Positions 12,901 to 27,553 of a stretch of DNA of 64,000 nucleotides are shown piece by piece (the stretch's first letter is position 1; each line of letters begins with the position of its first letter). The position numbers and the translations under genes were made by a program. Under the pieces are notes generated by a model that saw only the letters and a list, made by a program, of their open reading frames with translations, ran no database searches and was not told the origin of the DNA. Source of the DNA: Toxoplasma gondii ME49 (lineage: Eukaryota; Apicomplexa; Conoidasida; Eucoccidiorida; Sarcocystidae); the NCBI RefSeq assembly GCF_000006565.2, contig NC_031475.1, positions 372,001 through 436,000 of the forward strand. The letters are read 5' to 3'.

Positions 12901-13907
12901 ATCAGATACAATGGTCACAGCGTTTCCTAATTGTGTAAACGTGTGTTATTTTCTATCACCGGCATCCTCGACAGCGTTTTGTGAGCTCTTCAGCGACGAT
13001 CCGTGGGTGTCTGACGAACCCCGCCTCGCATCTACGATCACAACTTCGATGACTGATGTTCCATCGATGTCTGTCGAGTACAAGAACTCTGCAACTTACT
13101 GAGGGAAGCCGCGTTCCGATTGTGAATAGCCGGTGAAAAACGTACAAACCACCCCGGCCGAAAAAAGTTTGACAGCTGCTCGACACAGAAGCTTTTCTCC
13201 CTAAACAGGTATTCGGGTAAGCAAGTCTTTTCTACTCGAGTTGTTCACGCGCAGTACATATTCACTGTCGCCTTTAAAATTTTTTAAATGGAAGGGCAAG
13301 AGTGTGCAGACGCTTTAGGTTCCAACAGCGCACTCTCACGCGTTTTTTACATGCGACAAAGTTGACTCCGAAGGGAGGCTCTCCAACCGTCCCGTTTCCA
13401 GGGAGACTGGCATCCGCCGCCCTGTGTTGGTGGCACCTTTCCAGCTGGGGCCTCCAGCCCTCACCGGGAATTTACTGGAACGGTTTGGAACGGAAAGCGC
13501 ACGTGGAACTGAAAAGAAAATTCGTCTGCTTTCCTTTCAGCGTTTTTCGTGGATCTTTCCATCGTTTCGCTGGATCGGCTTATATTCGAGTAAAAACGCG
13601 AGTCCGGCACAGTCGCGCTCGGCCCCCCACAGTGTCTGACTTCTCGCGTTTTTCCCCACCTCTCCTTGTCGCTCTTTTCCCCCCGCGCGTGGCTGCGGCC
13701 TTTCTCTGTCGCTGTCCCTTTGCTTTGCTGGTTTTTCTGCGGCTCGAATCCCCTGACATTCTCTCCTTTTTTCAGTCCGGACTTTCCCGCTTTTCGCCGA
13801 GGCAGGTTCCGCCCCCGGCGCCGTCCTTCCCTTCCCTGAGACCGTACTTTTCGCGCTTTTCTCGCGCGTTTCGCGCTTCCCTCGCGCCCGCAAAACTCCT
13901 CGTCACC
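9935..13907. other. divergent spacer between ACAT and RPS14
   Basis: This spacer holds the 5' leaders and promoters of two genes transcribed apart. No exon could be supported. Modest open frames at 11147-11479 and 11678-12097 (plus) look partly protein-like but have no recognisable domain and no splice partners. A palindrome, GGTGTACATACACC, sits at 11057-11070. The 270 bases before the RPS14 start are strongly pyrimidine-rich, as is common for leaders of ribosomal protein genes. Confidence 0.55.
11057..11070. repeat. dispersed palindromic element GGTGTACATACACC
   Basis: Near-perfect 14-base palindrome in the divergent ACAT/RPS14 spacer. Close variants recur across the window at 18097, 25221, 28569, 31354, 31700, 31902, 34614 and 48503. 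Function unknown. Confidence 0.6.
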
Positions 13908-15618
<1,711 letters not shown>

Positions 15619-17694
15619 AGGACCGAAGCTCTTTCTCTCTCGAGTTTCTTTCTTCGTGGGGAACACCCTTTCGGCAGGGGCGGGAGAAACTATCACTTTT
15701 TCTTTCTGCGTTTCGCGGGGACGCACAGGAGCGCGAGGACTCGCGCAGTGCGTCTTGTGTCTTCTCTCTGGAGCGAAGGAAAGTTGTGCGGGAGCGGGGC
15801 TGGGCCGTGTGAAAGGCTGGCGAGCCGCAGAAAGATTGCGAAAAGGATGTCTTGCGGCTTTTTGAGTTTTCTCGATTGACAGCTCCAGAACGAACTGCTT
15901 GGCCCAGACACAGCAGAAAAAGACACCCCAGCGTCGTCTGTGCGACTCTCTCGCTTCCACAAACAACCGGTGAATTCACTGCACCGAGACGTCGCATGCA
16001 GCGACTGCTCTTCGCTGAGCACAGAAGACGGAATTGCATCAGGAGCCACAAATCTCACCTTGCACTGGACAACTTAGACACAAAAAGGGGGAAAGTCGAG
16101 CAGCACACCACACACTCTCAAAGAACTTGTACACTGCTCGAGGATTCCCCGCGGTCAAGGCGAGAGTGAGCAGAAGGAAACGCAGATCTGCTCGAGATTA
16201 AAAAGGGAATAGATGCGCTCTCGACAGCATGACGCACACAGTATAGAAGTCTTCAGTGTACGAATCGGCTTTTTTCCTGCGATGCAGACTCTTTCTTCCC
16301 TAGGAGTGCTGAACGCCGCCGCACACCACTGGGCTGCTTGAGGTAGCTGACAGATGCGTTGGAGTCGCTTTCTCGCCAGTATTCCTGTGTCGTGCTGACG
16401 ATTCAGCGGGCAGAAAGGCGTCGAAATTGAGAGAGAGGAACAGAAGAGCCGCCGGAGGCAAATCGCAGGGTCTCACGGGCGAACACTTGGAGTAGGTGCA
16501 CGGGCAGAATCGGCGTTCGAACAGAACAGGAAGCAAGAGAAAGGATTTCAAGTGGAAGAGAGCGCAAAACGCATAATCGCTGAATCGCGTCCCGAGACAC
16601 AGCATCGACGACAACAAGGGTGGCATGTAGATCAGGATCAGGACGTAAACGTAGGCCCTCGGCGAGTCCCGTTTCGTCCACCGCTCGACAGAGCGAAGTA
16701 TCCGTCCAGATCGCCCGCCACACACACACACACCGCTGCTCTCGGAAAAGCAGATCGGAAAGCTTGTTTGACGAAGAACGGCGTTTGTGAACATAAAACA
16801 AGTTGAAGTTGCAAAGGCACACACAACGGTGATTTCCAGGGAGACACGCTTGCCCGACTTGCGGAGGCGTAGTTACAGGCTTTGCGAGAACCTCGATTTG
16901 CTTTGGTTTCTCAACAACCTTTCATATTTAAGAGACTCCGAAGAGGTCTACAGACACAAAGTTCTTCTGGAAGCCTTCGAAGGCGTGAAAAGCTGCAGTG
17001 GCCGCCGATTGAGGAGTCCCAGTCTACTCGGGAAGCTCGCGGCTCACATGCACACCCAAGAATCTCCCCTGGTGTGTGAAGGAGCGAAAACTCCTTGAAC
17101 AGGCCGTACTTGCGGGAGGCGTTAGCACAAGCACTTGTGCCGCAAGTCGATAGGGCTTCTTTTCCGCGACACAGTTTGACAGGAATGACGCAGTTTTTCT
17201 CCTGCCTTTCCTGGCTACGTTTCCTGCAGCATCCAGCGGCTTCTTGCGAGAAGCCGCTGTTTATCTGTCCATGTCTATAAAGCAGTTTTCACAGGCTAGA
17301 AAAAGGAAGTGTGACCCGGACGATGGCGTTCGGGAGCCAGTCTCTCGCGAGTCTGCAAGCGGGGAAACAGGAGAAAGAAGAGGAGGGAGAACAAGAAGAA
17401 AGTCCGAGGGAGAGAAATGAATCTGTCGCGCCTATGAGTGTCGCTGCTAGAGCAGTCCCGTGGATAGGAGTTCGATTTCTTCGGCTGTTCAGACAGTCGC
17501 GGCAGATCTTCTCCTAGATCCGTGGATCTACGAGAAGATCTGCCACAACGCCGATTCCGAGCATGATGAGTTTTGCGTGTCGAGATCGAGTCTGTGTATC
17601 TTTCTTTGGAGTTCGAGAAACGTCACGTGGAAGGGGCGCTCGAGTCGAGACACCACTGAGTTGTGTAGTCGGTGGGCTGCTTCGTTTTCCATTC
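15619..17694. other. convergent spacer between RPS14 and ALG10
   Basis: Both flanking genes end here, so the two 3' untranslated regions must fall in this stretch. No exon is supported. A hydrophobic minus-strand frame at 16300-16824 has no family match and no splice context. A strong hairpin lies at 17235-17260. Confidence 0.55.
17235..17260. other. perfect 11-bp stem-loop
   Basis: CAGCGGCTTCT, a four-base loop TGCG, then AGAAGCCGCTG: eleven uninterrupted, mostly GC pairs. It stands in non-coding DNA between two converging genes, about 435 bases past the ALG10 stop codon. It could be a 3' end processing or stability element, or part of a small RNA. Its sequence does not match the histone 3' stem-loop. 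Confidence 0.6.
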
Positions 17695-19819
17695 TCAAAC
17701 CATGAAGCGAGCAACGCGTCCGGCACTGTCGATAAAGGAGCGACAAAGAAAGACGTAAAAAACGACGAAACTGAGACCAAAGTTCAGCACGAGCGCTGCA
17801 GCTTCATTTGCGAGATCTTCTCGCGGCCCGAGGTTTTTCCCAGAGTACAGATTTACCCAGCACTCCCGGCTAAACAAACACGAGAACAGATTCGAAAATG
17901 CATTTTTTGTGACTTTCCCTGCGCCGTTAGGGTCCACTGGCCTCCTCCCCTTTTCACCATCTCTTGGCGTTTGCCCGGTCTGCCTTTCCTCAAGGTTCGT
18001 CACGGCAACAACGCCTCGCCAAGCTGCGCGACTCGACCTGGCTCTCTGGTCGACAAAAGTCTCCTTCGCAAACGTCGCCGGCGGCGAAGCCTCCCGGGTG
18101 TACATGCACCCCGCGGATGCCTCGAGCCCCCACCCGCAAGTCGGTTTCTCGCCTTCCCCAGAAGGCCGCGAGGAAGGGAAGCGCTCGTGGAGAACGAAGA
18201 GAAGAAGAGTAAACGAAAAGTACCTCGGCTCGACGAGGCTCGTGGGCACCAGAGCGAGACAGGAGCAGACGAGGAATGTGAACAGACAGGCCGCGACGTA
18301 GAAAGGTCTCGACCGTTCTGCTAGTGTTTGCTCTTTGAACGAGGCAGGCCCTGGAGCGACTGCGCCTCGTTGGTTTCTGCCGTCTACGGTTTCCTCATCT
18401 CTGCGCTCGCCTGCGGCTCTCGCCTTCGCAGGAGGGCAGAGCCACCGCGGTGCCGGCGGGGCGACGAGAGAGGAGAGAACATCTCCACCAACGAAAAACA
18501 GCGCGGCGACGAGAGGCCCAATAATCCACCGGAAGATCGGCCACCGAAAGAAGTATCTCCAAAGATAAAAGGCAAGGTGTCTGTTGTCGCTGAGAAGGAA
18601 AGGATGGGCGAAGGCGCCGAGACCTGCGGCGACACTCAGAGACAAGAAAAACGCGAGAAACGAAGAGAAACAGAATTTTGAGTTTTCGCCGTCTGCGTCG
18701 AAAGAAGCTTTCAAATCCCTCTCGCGAAGAACCTGGCTTCGCACATCTCTGACGCTCTCGGCGTCGCGCTCCATGTCTTCCACGACCTCGAGCGCCTCCA
18801 CGGACTCTCCGGCCTCGTCTCGTTTCGATTTTCCTGTCTCCTCGTTTTCGCTCTCTGGCGAGCGCAGTGAACAGAGCGATCTGCAGAAGAAAAGCCACAC
18901 CGACTTCAGCAGCGAGAGAACCGCGCGAAAGGCCGACAGGAAACTCGCTGGGCTCGCCGCGGAGGCTACGAACAGGGCTGCGTACAACAGCTGAGCTGTA
19001 TGTACGCTCGGCGCGTGGAAGGCCTGATGGCCGACAGCGACTCGGCCGCCATTCGAGAGAAGAAAAAGGAGGAAAGTGAACAGGGGAAGAGCGAGAGGGA
19101 GCGAGACAGCAGCAAACGTGGAAGGAGAGAGGAAGAAAGCGAAGGCAGGTTGCAGGTTCTCCCATCTCAAAACAGAGAGCGGCGAGACGCTGGTTGTCTC
19201 GAGCCGACAGAGAAACGCGGGGCACAGACAGAGCCGAAACAGGGGATTCGCCTGCTTCGCCGCTTCTGCCCTCTCCTTGCATTCGAGCCTCGCCTTGACG
19301 TCGCAAGAGGCCTTCGCGTTCGGTGGAAATCGACGCGGAGGCCGCTGCATGCCCTTTCGCTTTGCGGCCTCTCGCGCGGAAGCGCAGAAACCCAGTGCAG
19401 CGAGAAACGCGAGGAGACCAGCTCCACCACTCCACACAACTGCAGTCTGGAGAGAAAGAGAGAAAGAGAGAAAGAGAGAGAGAGAAAGAAAACACAGTTC
19501 CCTTGGCTCGCGGACTCGCTGAAGAAGGCATTTTGTCTAAGTGAATAAATCACCGTGCTTTTTCCTCGCAGAGAACTGCTTAGGAAGAGAACAGACACGC
19601 CACTTCATCGAGGCCTCTGAAGCGCCTTCTCTCCGGTGTACGTACAGCGCACGCTCGTCGCAGACTAGCGCTTGGCATCTGCATTTTTTCTTCAGATTGA
19701 CACCCCCCGCCATGCGTTTGGGATCGCGATCCGCTTCGGTTTTCAACGCCACAGAGACCTGACAGACACACTCACCTCTCTCGATCACTCCACCCTCCGC
19801 ATGCCTCTCTCTCTCTCCA

Positions 19820-19855
<36 letters not shown>

Positions 19856-20002
19856 CATATATATACATATATGTATACACATATATACAAATATATGTAT
19901 ATACATATATATCCTTGGCTGTGGCATTCCGTCTCCGTAAACACATATTTGTGTAGATTTCTATATTTTTTCTGCCTCTCTATGTCGATCTTTACATCTG
20001 TT

Positions 20003-20042
<40 letters not shown>

Positions 20043-21977
20043 GATATTGTCAATTTTTTGTGTAAGTCGCACAGGCCGGAACTCGATTTTAGACCGACGC
20101 GAGTGAACGTGCAATGATCGTTCTCGCTACGCCGAAAGTTGCGTACTAAAAATGACACTTGGTCTCTGCGTTTCTGCATTCTTTCTTCGCATGTCCACCC
20201 CAGAAAAGACAGAAAAGAGAGGCTCCAGCTGCTGTGTCCAAGGTGAAACCTCGGCGCGAGAAAGCGACGCATGCTTCGAGGATTCGTCTCTCTCGAGGCT
20301 GGTCCCTCCGCGCAGACAGTCTCCACGCTTTGTTCGTTTTTTTTGCTTTCTCTCCGACTTGTGCGTCTTTGTGCGAGTCCGGTCTCGCTGAGGGCTCTGC
20401 TCGACCGCATCTTCTGAGTTGTGCTTCTTCCTCACCTGGCGAACGAAGAAGGCGAGGACTCCGGCTGCGGCGAGACCCCACAAGTGTCTCCGTGAAAGGA
20501 GTTCGTGGTACGCGAAGAGGAGCAGGAGCACCGCGAGACAGTCCGTGTAGAAGAGGAAATTGAAAAAGTAGAAGGACGGAAGGAGAGCAATGCGAGCAAT
20601 TCTCAGAAGCAGCAACAGGTCCTTCCCGGCGTCTCGCGCGCTCTCAGACTCTCCCGCCTCAGAAGGGGAGAACCGCCCTGTCCGAGACGCGCCCGCGTCA
20701 GAGGTCTTTCCGAGGCGGGGAGACCTGCTGCTTCGCGGCTCCTGCTTGCCATGCTCTTCTCGAGAGTTGAAAGCCTGTATGGCTTTCGCGTCGCGCTCGT
20801 CTTTGCGGCTCGCGAACAGAGACGCGCAGACGGCTTCTCTGCATGCGTCCCTGAGTGTTCTCTCTGCCTCAGAGAGCGCGAGAGAGAAGTGGATGCGCCT
20901 GGCGAGCACCCAGAGAAGGAGCAGAGTCAGAGGCGAGACGAATAAGGCGTTGAAGCCCCGCAGAAAGAAGGAGGAACGACAGAGGACTGGCAGGACGACA
21001 GGGTCGTCTTTGCGTCCTCCTGGTGCGGCGACATTGCCAGTCGCTTCGCCGTCGTGGGCGTCGCTCTCGGGAAGCGTCTGGGCTGCGTCTGCAGCCGCAG
21101 AAAACGACGAGGAAAACGACGAGGAAAGCGCAGCAAAGGCAGGCGACAGTGACCGAGCGAGAAGCGCCGCAACCCAGTAGAGGCCAGGCGGGGTGCTGAT
21201 GTCAGGGTGGTAGACAGTCGGCCTGAAAGACTCGCAGTAGCGCTGCACTTGGGGAATATGGAACTCCTGGAAACAAATGCGAGAGAACAGGAGAAAAGCG
21301 TTCTCAGGATTCACAGCTGGACAGTCAGAACGCAGTCACGGAAGAACTGCGAGCGTTTCAAGCACCCTTCTCCTAAATCCACCAGTGTCGACCGCCGCGT
21401 CTTTGAGCAGAGGCGAGGAACTCAGGAACAGACACAGGCGTGAGCTCGCAGAAGCTGGGCAGGAAAATGCAGGCGAAGAGTGCCAAGTCCACCTCCAACC
21501 TCCGCAGAAGAAGCTGCAGTGGGACGAGACAGAAAGAAGAAAGAGAGGAGAAGAAGAAAGCAACTAGTAGGAGACACAGCGAAGAAAGAGAGAAGTAGGA
21601 AGCGAGGAGACCGAGAGGCGAAAGCGAGGGGAACGGGAGAGAAGAGCAAAGAGAGAAAATCAGAAGAGAAAAGATGAATTGAGAGAAGAAGAATTGAGAG
21701 AAGAAGAAGTGAGAGAAGAAGAGGCGAGCGAAGAAGAGGAGAGCGAAGGACCAGAGATCGAAGAAGACGACTCGCATCCAGTCATTTTTCCTCGCCTTAC
21801 TTCGTCCATGTAGGGCTCCTTGACAGTGCCATCTAGAGCACTGAGAACGACCGCATTAAGAGAAAGAAATGAAAGAATGAAGACAGGCAAAAGCCAGCGT
21901 TTTTTTCTTCTCCGCGGACCATCAGGACTGGTGTTCCGGACAGGATCAGGTCCTTTGCGACATCGAGATGTCGCCAT
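17695..21977 (-). CDS. ALG10: ALG10, dolichyl-P-Glc alpha-1,2-glucosyltransferase, three exons
   Basis: Adds the third, terminal glucose to the dolichol-linked N-glycan precursor in the ER lumen. Exons 21977-21801, 21266-20436 and 19446-17695 give 919 residues, about twice the usual 460. Diagnostic segments: YMDE (56-59) completed across the first junction by FHIPQVQRYC, then STPPGLYW; FVRQ joined across the second junction to TAVVW, matching the family's RQTN-VW; HPFLLSDNRHLAFYLWR (about 617-633), the clearest ALG10 signature; and LVEPRYFSFTLLLF. The protein ends ARFMV, near the family's usual RFMW. Extra length comes from charged, serine/arginine-rich inserts in all lumenal or cytosolic loops. 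Apicomplexa are known to lack the lumenal mannosyltransferases, so glucose is added to a short Man5 arm. A dispersed palindrome falls inside the coding sequence at 18097. The intron before exon 3 has a long CT acceptor tract. Confidence 0.93.
18097..18110. repeat. dispersed palindromic element inside ALG10 exon 3
   Basis: GGTGTACATGCACC, one base off the 11057 copy. It is read in frame on the minus strand as part of GCMYTR, inside a low-complexity insert between RYFSFTLLLF and the last membrane segment. Confidence 0.6.
19824..19912. repeat. (TA)n microsatellite in ALG10 intron 2
   Basis: TA run with TATACA interruptions; a second TA/CT tract follows at 20005-20043. Confidence 0.85.
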
Positions 21978-23042
21978 GGCTGCCCCCCCGAGACTTCGAG
22001 AATGCGAGGAAAAAGAATCCGTGCCTCCTCTCGCCTCTGGCTCGCCTTTCCTAATTTTTCATATTCAGAAGGACAGACGTTCTTCCTTCAGAACATGTCC
22101 ATTTTCCGAGAGGCGCATTCTTCCCAGGTCTCGAGTGTCTTCTCGTCAGCGGTTTCTTCGTCGCTGCATGCGGAGCAGCCGCGGCTGCTGCGGCTGTTTT
22201 TCATGTCTCGACTGTGAAGTCGATGTCCTGTGAGTCCAGGAGGTCCTCGCTTTCCAGTACGACAGCCAGGGAGAACGGGAGCCAAGCAGGAAGGAGAATT
22301 CGCCGTGAAAAGAAGCAGAAAGCAGGAGAAGTGGAAAGCGCAGGGACAGAGAGACGTTGAAGACAGCGACAAGCGAGGAAAAGCGAAAGCAAAGAAAACG
22401 CTTCAACCAGTCCTGCGAGAGAGAGGGTCGCGCGGACAGCGTTTCTGCGCGAACAAAGAGAAGATCGGCTTCGTCGCCACTGTTTTGAAAACGGCACAGA
22501 GACGCACAGAAACGAGATTACTCGACTGAAGAGGCAGGCTCGGACGCGAGAAGCAGCGAAGACGCAGCCGTGGAAAAAAAAACTGCTGGGAGAGCTGGGA
22601 GCAGAGAAGAACGGCGACAGAGTTGCACATCTGCTGAGAAAAACTGGAGATCCGTGAAAAATCGATTTTTAGCTCTTTGACAAAGACGGTTGAACGTCGC
22701 CCTCTGGCCCTTCTCAAGCCGCTGTGCTGAAAACTGCCCACGGAAGAAAAAGAAAAGAAGTCCTTGTGTGCGACGAACAGCCGACGATGTCTCGCGAGCA
22801 CACCGCGTATTACAACGCGGCTGCATATTTTCTACTGACACTCGATCAGATCTCGTCTCAAGGGAGAAAATCCTTTTTCCACACACGTAGAAAGTGGACG
22901 TCTTCAACGTCTTACAACATCCAGGCTTTTCCTGCTGCATTTCCACGCATCAAAGGAACGAAAACATTCGGCTCCAAATAACATTCTATATGCATAAATA
23001 TATACATATATATGTATGTATATAAATATATATACATATCTG

Positions 23043-23073
<31 letters not shown>

Positions 23074-25068
23074 ATAAATATATATACATATCTATGTGTA
23101 TATATATATGTATGTATATAAATATATATACATATACTCATAGGAAGCAAACATACAATGATGCTGTTTGTCGTGGCTCCTCGATATGCACAAGAGGACC
23201 GAGATGAGAGAGGACTCTGCCAGAAAACTGAGTTTCTGTTTGAAACGAAAACGGAGAACGGTTTAAAAAAGGTGGAAGTCGATTTATGACGCGGAAGGCC
23301 CTTCGTTCTCTTTCACTTCGAGTTCGCAACGTCAGAGAAGAGCGGAAGTTACATTTCCTGTCACTGACTGTTGAAAATGCGGATTTCCAGGCTTCCGAAA
23401 TCTCCAGGCTTCTTTTTTCTGCTTCCAACGCCGTGGGCGCAAGCTCCTGGGCAGAGTTTGCAGTTTTAATACAGTCCTGGAATTCCTTCTTTACTGTGAA
23501 GGCTTTAGGATTTACGGTTGAGCGCATAGGGCTTCCCCTGCGCGTTAGATAAGTGCAATTCACGACTTCGACATGTCTCTCGTGAAAGCGAGAGAGCAGT
23601 GCGCTCTTCAGATTCCACACCAGTGTTTACTGACGATGGTGAGGTCTATAGCGTATAGTTGGCGACACAACTTGTTGCGAGCTGCACTGTCTCTTGAAGG
23701 CGACTTTTAAAGGCATTGTCCGTGGAAACTACGCGCATGAAGAGTTCTTTACGCGACGCAGATTCAGCTGTGTATCGACGACTTCAGGGGCAGCGCGTAG
23801 AGACACAAAGAGCACTGATCGCAGCGACGAGGTCGACCGCAAATGGCGCTCTCTTGCATCTGTTTGGAGCGTTCTTGTTGCCGATGTTCACACCGCAAGC
23901 ATCCTTTGCGACGTCTTTGTATCTCTTCCTTGTTCGACGGAAAAGCGAGGATGGAAATATGCGGTGTTTTGGCGGGAGTTTTCTTCCCTTCCTTTCTTCA
24001 GACACCTCGACAGACTGCATTCAGCAGGCGGAGGTTGTGACCGTCGAAGGCGAGAGGAAATGCAGTGCAGAAAATCGCTGTAAAACGTCTTCTTGCCTTT
24101 TCTCGTGTCTCCTTGTTCCGGCCGAGCACCTCTCTGAAAGGCACCAGATTTCCGCTACGTTTCCCGAGTGAAGAAGGCCCAACCGGAGACGGTTTCGAGA
24201 CGCTTACGAAATACGATCTCCAGTCAGCAGCGAAGAGTGTCTGAGAGAAAACGCGATGCGGTCTACAGGGAAAGTGAATCTTTTCCTTCTGTAAAAATGT
24301 ATCTGACTCTATAGAGGAGTAGCCCCGGGGAGCCGGGTGTCGGTGCATTCATGTCACGACTCTGAGCCGCCTGTGAAGGAGCTGTGGCGAGAGTTTGAAC
24401 AGGCATCCTTCGACAAGATGCGCCTAGAACACAATCGCTCTGAACGGCGTTCGACGCGAGGATTCCGACGAATCCTCAGGTGACAAAGAGACGTTTCTAT
24501 TGCGCAAGTCGAGAGTCATCCACAGGCGAAGACTCGAGTTAATGTCACGGCTGGTCGGACGTCGCCGAAGAACGTTTTGCCTCGTGTCAGTTGTCTCCAG
24601 CCGAGTTCCTTCGGTGGCGGCCCGCCATCGTTTCTCTCGTCTTGGTTTTTTCTCGCGTCCCCGACTCTTCGCGACGCTGCTGGTCGTCGGAAGGTCTCTC
24701 AGATCAGAAGCCTGCGCCGGAGACGCCTCGACTCGCGCGCGCCAGTGCGAAGCCAGAACGCGCCAACAAACGCAGAGGCGGCAGAGATGAGGGCAGAGAC
24801 GAAACAGCCGGCGGCAGACAAGCAGCTGAGAAACAGCGAGTGGAAGCTGCACGGCCTCCGTCGCGGGAGGCCGCAGGATGGAAGTCGCTTGAGCTCGTCA
24901 AGCTTCCGCGGACACAGCTTAGGTCGAAGAGCGAAGGAGAAGACGCACGACGCGAGACGCAGAACGGCTGACGCCAGTCCTCTCCCGTTTGCCTCGACGA
25001 ACAGGCGCGCCTCTCGCACAAGGAAAACGCAGAGACGGACCTGGCGAGACTGGGGTCGTTCGAACGCT
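21978..25068. other. tandem spacer between the 191-aa gene and ALG10
   Basis: It should hold the 3' end of the upstream 191-residue gene and the promoter and leader of ALG10. No exon was supported on either strand. Centre: a TA-rich minisatellite at 23013-23140. The remainder is unremarkable mixed-composition DNA. Confidence 0.5.
23013..23140. repeat. AT-rich minisatellite, three long copies
   Basis: A roughly 26-base unit starting GTATGTATATAAATATATAT and continuing ACATAT occurs three times (starts near 23013, 23067 and 23110), with TA spacers of different length between the copies. Confidence 0.75.
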
Positions 25069-27515
25069 TCAGCGCTGTTTCAAGGTGAAGGGGAAGGACA
25101 CTGGGTCTTCTTTGAGGTCCACGAGGTCGACAGAGACATGGCGAGTGAACTTGTCTTGCGCCTCCTGCTCCGCAAGCTTCGCCTTGGAGGCTAACAGAGG
25201 GAAAACCAAACACACACCGGGGGTCCATACACCGCAGGACGCATGCGAGACAGCGCGGCGACGCAGGCGCGATCTCGCAGAAGAGGAAAGGTGCTCGTCA
25301 CTGGGCAGACGGCGAACAAAAGAGGGCGGGTGAAAAGGCCAAAGGAGACTTCGAGGGGATTGTCGCTTTACAGAACTGCACAGGGGGATCACGAATTCAC
25401 AGTGTTTCACGGCTTGTCCTCTCGCTTCGGTTTCGGAAAAACAGCAGCCTTTTTAGCAGTGAAGCCATGTCTCTCATGTGGTGCCGTCGCCCAACGCTGG
25501 GCTTCCGGAGGCTCTGTCCTGTCCTTCGGTTTTTCCCCTCCTTCGCTCTACTTTTTCTGCGCTCCGCAGTTCGGTCCGCGGTATCAGTACCTGCAGGATT
25601 GCTAGAACTACGCAAATGTATATTTAGACGATATGTAAAACGTTTATAAAACAACCGATAAAAGGCGCCAAGAAATGTAACTCGGCGTCTCCTCTCCCCG
25701 AGCTTCTCCACAGTCGTCTCGACAGTCGAGGGGGACGGACAGACACTGCGTCTTGTCTTTTTTTCTATCCTTCTCGCTGGCTTCCTCTGCCTCCCCCCCC
25801 CCGTCGCTCGCTGCCGCGCCTTTGCCTTTCCGTGAGCTGCTTGCGTTTCGCCGCTGTTGCTGGGAAGATCTACAGACTCGCGTTGGGCTCCTGCTCTGCG
25901 TCTCGACGGTCTAGCAGGCCACAGTGTATTCGCAGTTTTTGAGAAACATGCGTTCACAAATACGTCCGGACAACGAAATCCCTTTTGCTTTCGAAGCGTC
26001 TCTCCCTCCACGCGTCCTTACCTTTGAAGGCCTCGCGAATCTCAGGGATGAGTTTTTCAATCTCCAAGACCTCCGCCATCGAAAAGGCCTCCAGGAGACT
26101 GAACGCATATGCAGAGAAGAAAATCGACTGACACACTTCCCTCACCTCGGGAGACGAAGACAAGACAGCGGGGACAGAACAAGGAGGCAACCTGACCGAA
26201 AAACGGAAAACGACAAAGGAGGGGAGTCGTCGAAGGCAACATTGTTGGATCTTTTCACCGAGACAGAGAGAGCAGAAGGAGACAGATAAAGGTCCAGAAC
26301 TGTGCAGGGAGCTCAGCGGACACAGTCGCAGCGGAAGCAGGGGGACGAAAGAAGGTGAGACAGCGGATGCAATCCTTTTAGAGAGTCCGGTCTGTCCAAC
26401 AGTCAAGCAAAGAGAGACATGTTGCTCTCGAAATCAACGCCAGGGAGGTCAGGAGAAGATGAAGAGAGCCAAGAAAGAAGGAAACTCACTGGTGAGAGTG
26501 GGCCTGAGCGAACGCCAGACAAGGTGTGTGTATCCGTTTGATAGCGCCTGAATGAAAAAACAATTTCCAAGTCACTTGTTTCACGGTTTTCACTGTGCGG
26601 AGACGACCTTTGAAACCTCTCTTTACTTGTTGTCCGTGTCTTGCTCCCGTCGCTGCAGAGGAAACACTCGTACATTTTTCGGCTTTCGCTGATTCTCCCC
26701 CGGTTTTGAGGAGTCCACGAATCACGAACTGCCGCAGCGACGGACGGTCGGCGCAAGCTCAGAAGTCGCAGACAGACGAAAGACATTTCGCGATTGTCGT
26801 CTTAGCTTTTCGCCAGCCTTTCGTCGTTCTTGCGAAGAAGACGGAACTTTCTTCTTTTCTCCGGTCCTTTCTTCCCTTTCTTCATCTCCCCGTCCTTCTT
26901 CTCCTCCGTTCCTTTTCTTTTCTCTCCTCCCCTTTCTGCGTATTCTTCATCTACGTCGAAGGTCATCTCTTCTCTTCTTTTCCTCAACGTTTCCTGCTTG
27001 AATGTCGAAGGACCTTCAGCTCGACCGAATTCGATCCTCCGCTCGTGTCGGCCTTTTCTTCCCCGGGTTTTCGCGGACGCCCTCAGCAGGTTTCCGCGCC
27101 CTCGACGCGTTCTTCTTTCTTGTTTCTCCTCAGCGCTGCGTCGCGTTGCGCGCGTCCTCACTCTCTACGGCCTGCCCCCAAGGGAGCTTTCCATCGAAAC
27201 GCGTCAGCGCCGCCTTCCGATTTCTCTCCAGCCTCTTTCTGAGTCGCTCCGGCAGCAGACGGGGGTCGAGGCGGTCGATGTATCCGTTGCAGACGAATAC
27301 GAGCTTTTCATGGCTCTCGTCGAGCTGGAAACGCCAGGACAACCAGAGACATGCAGTCCAACGACGCACAAGACGCGATAGCGAGAAGACCGCAGAGACA
27401 CCCACAAAGTAAACAGACCAACAGACACACAGAAATACACAAATATATATATATATGTATATTTACATATGCATATGCCAATGTATATAGATATGTATAT
27501 ATATATATATATATG

Positions 27516-27553
<38 letters not shown>

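Noticed and set aside
13302..13907. in-frame extension of RPS14 upstream
   Set aside because: The uS11 family starts at the MAPKKS methionine; the upstream part is pyrimidine-rich leader.
16300..16824. hydrophobic 174-codon minus-strand frame
   Set aside because: Lies past the ALG10 stop, with no family resemblance and no partner exon.
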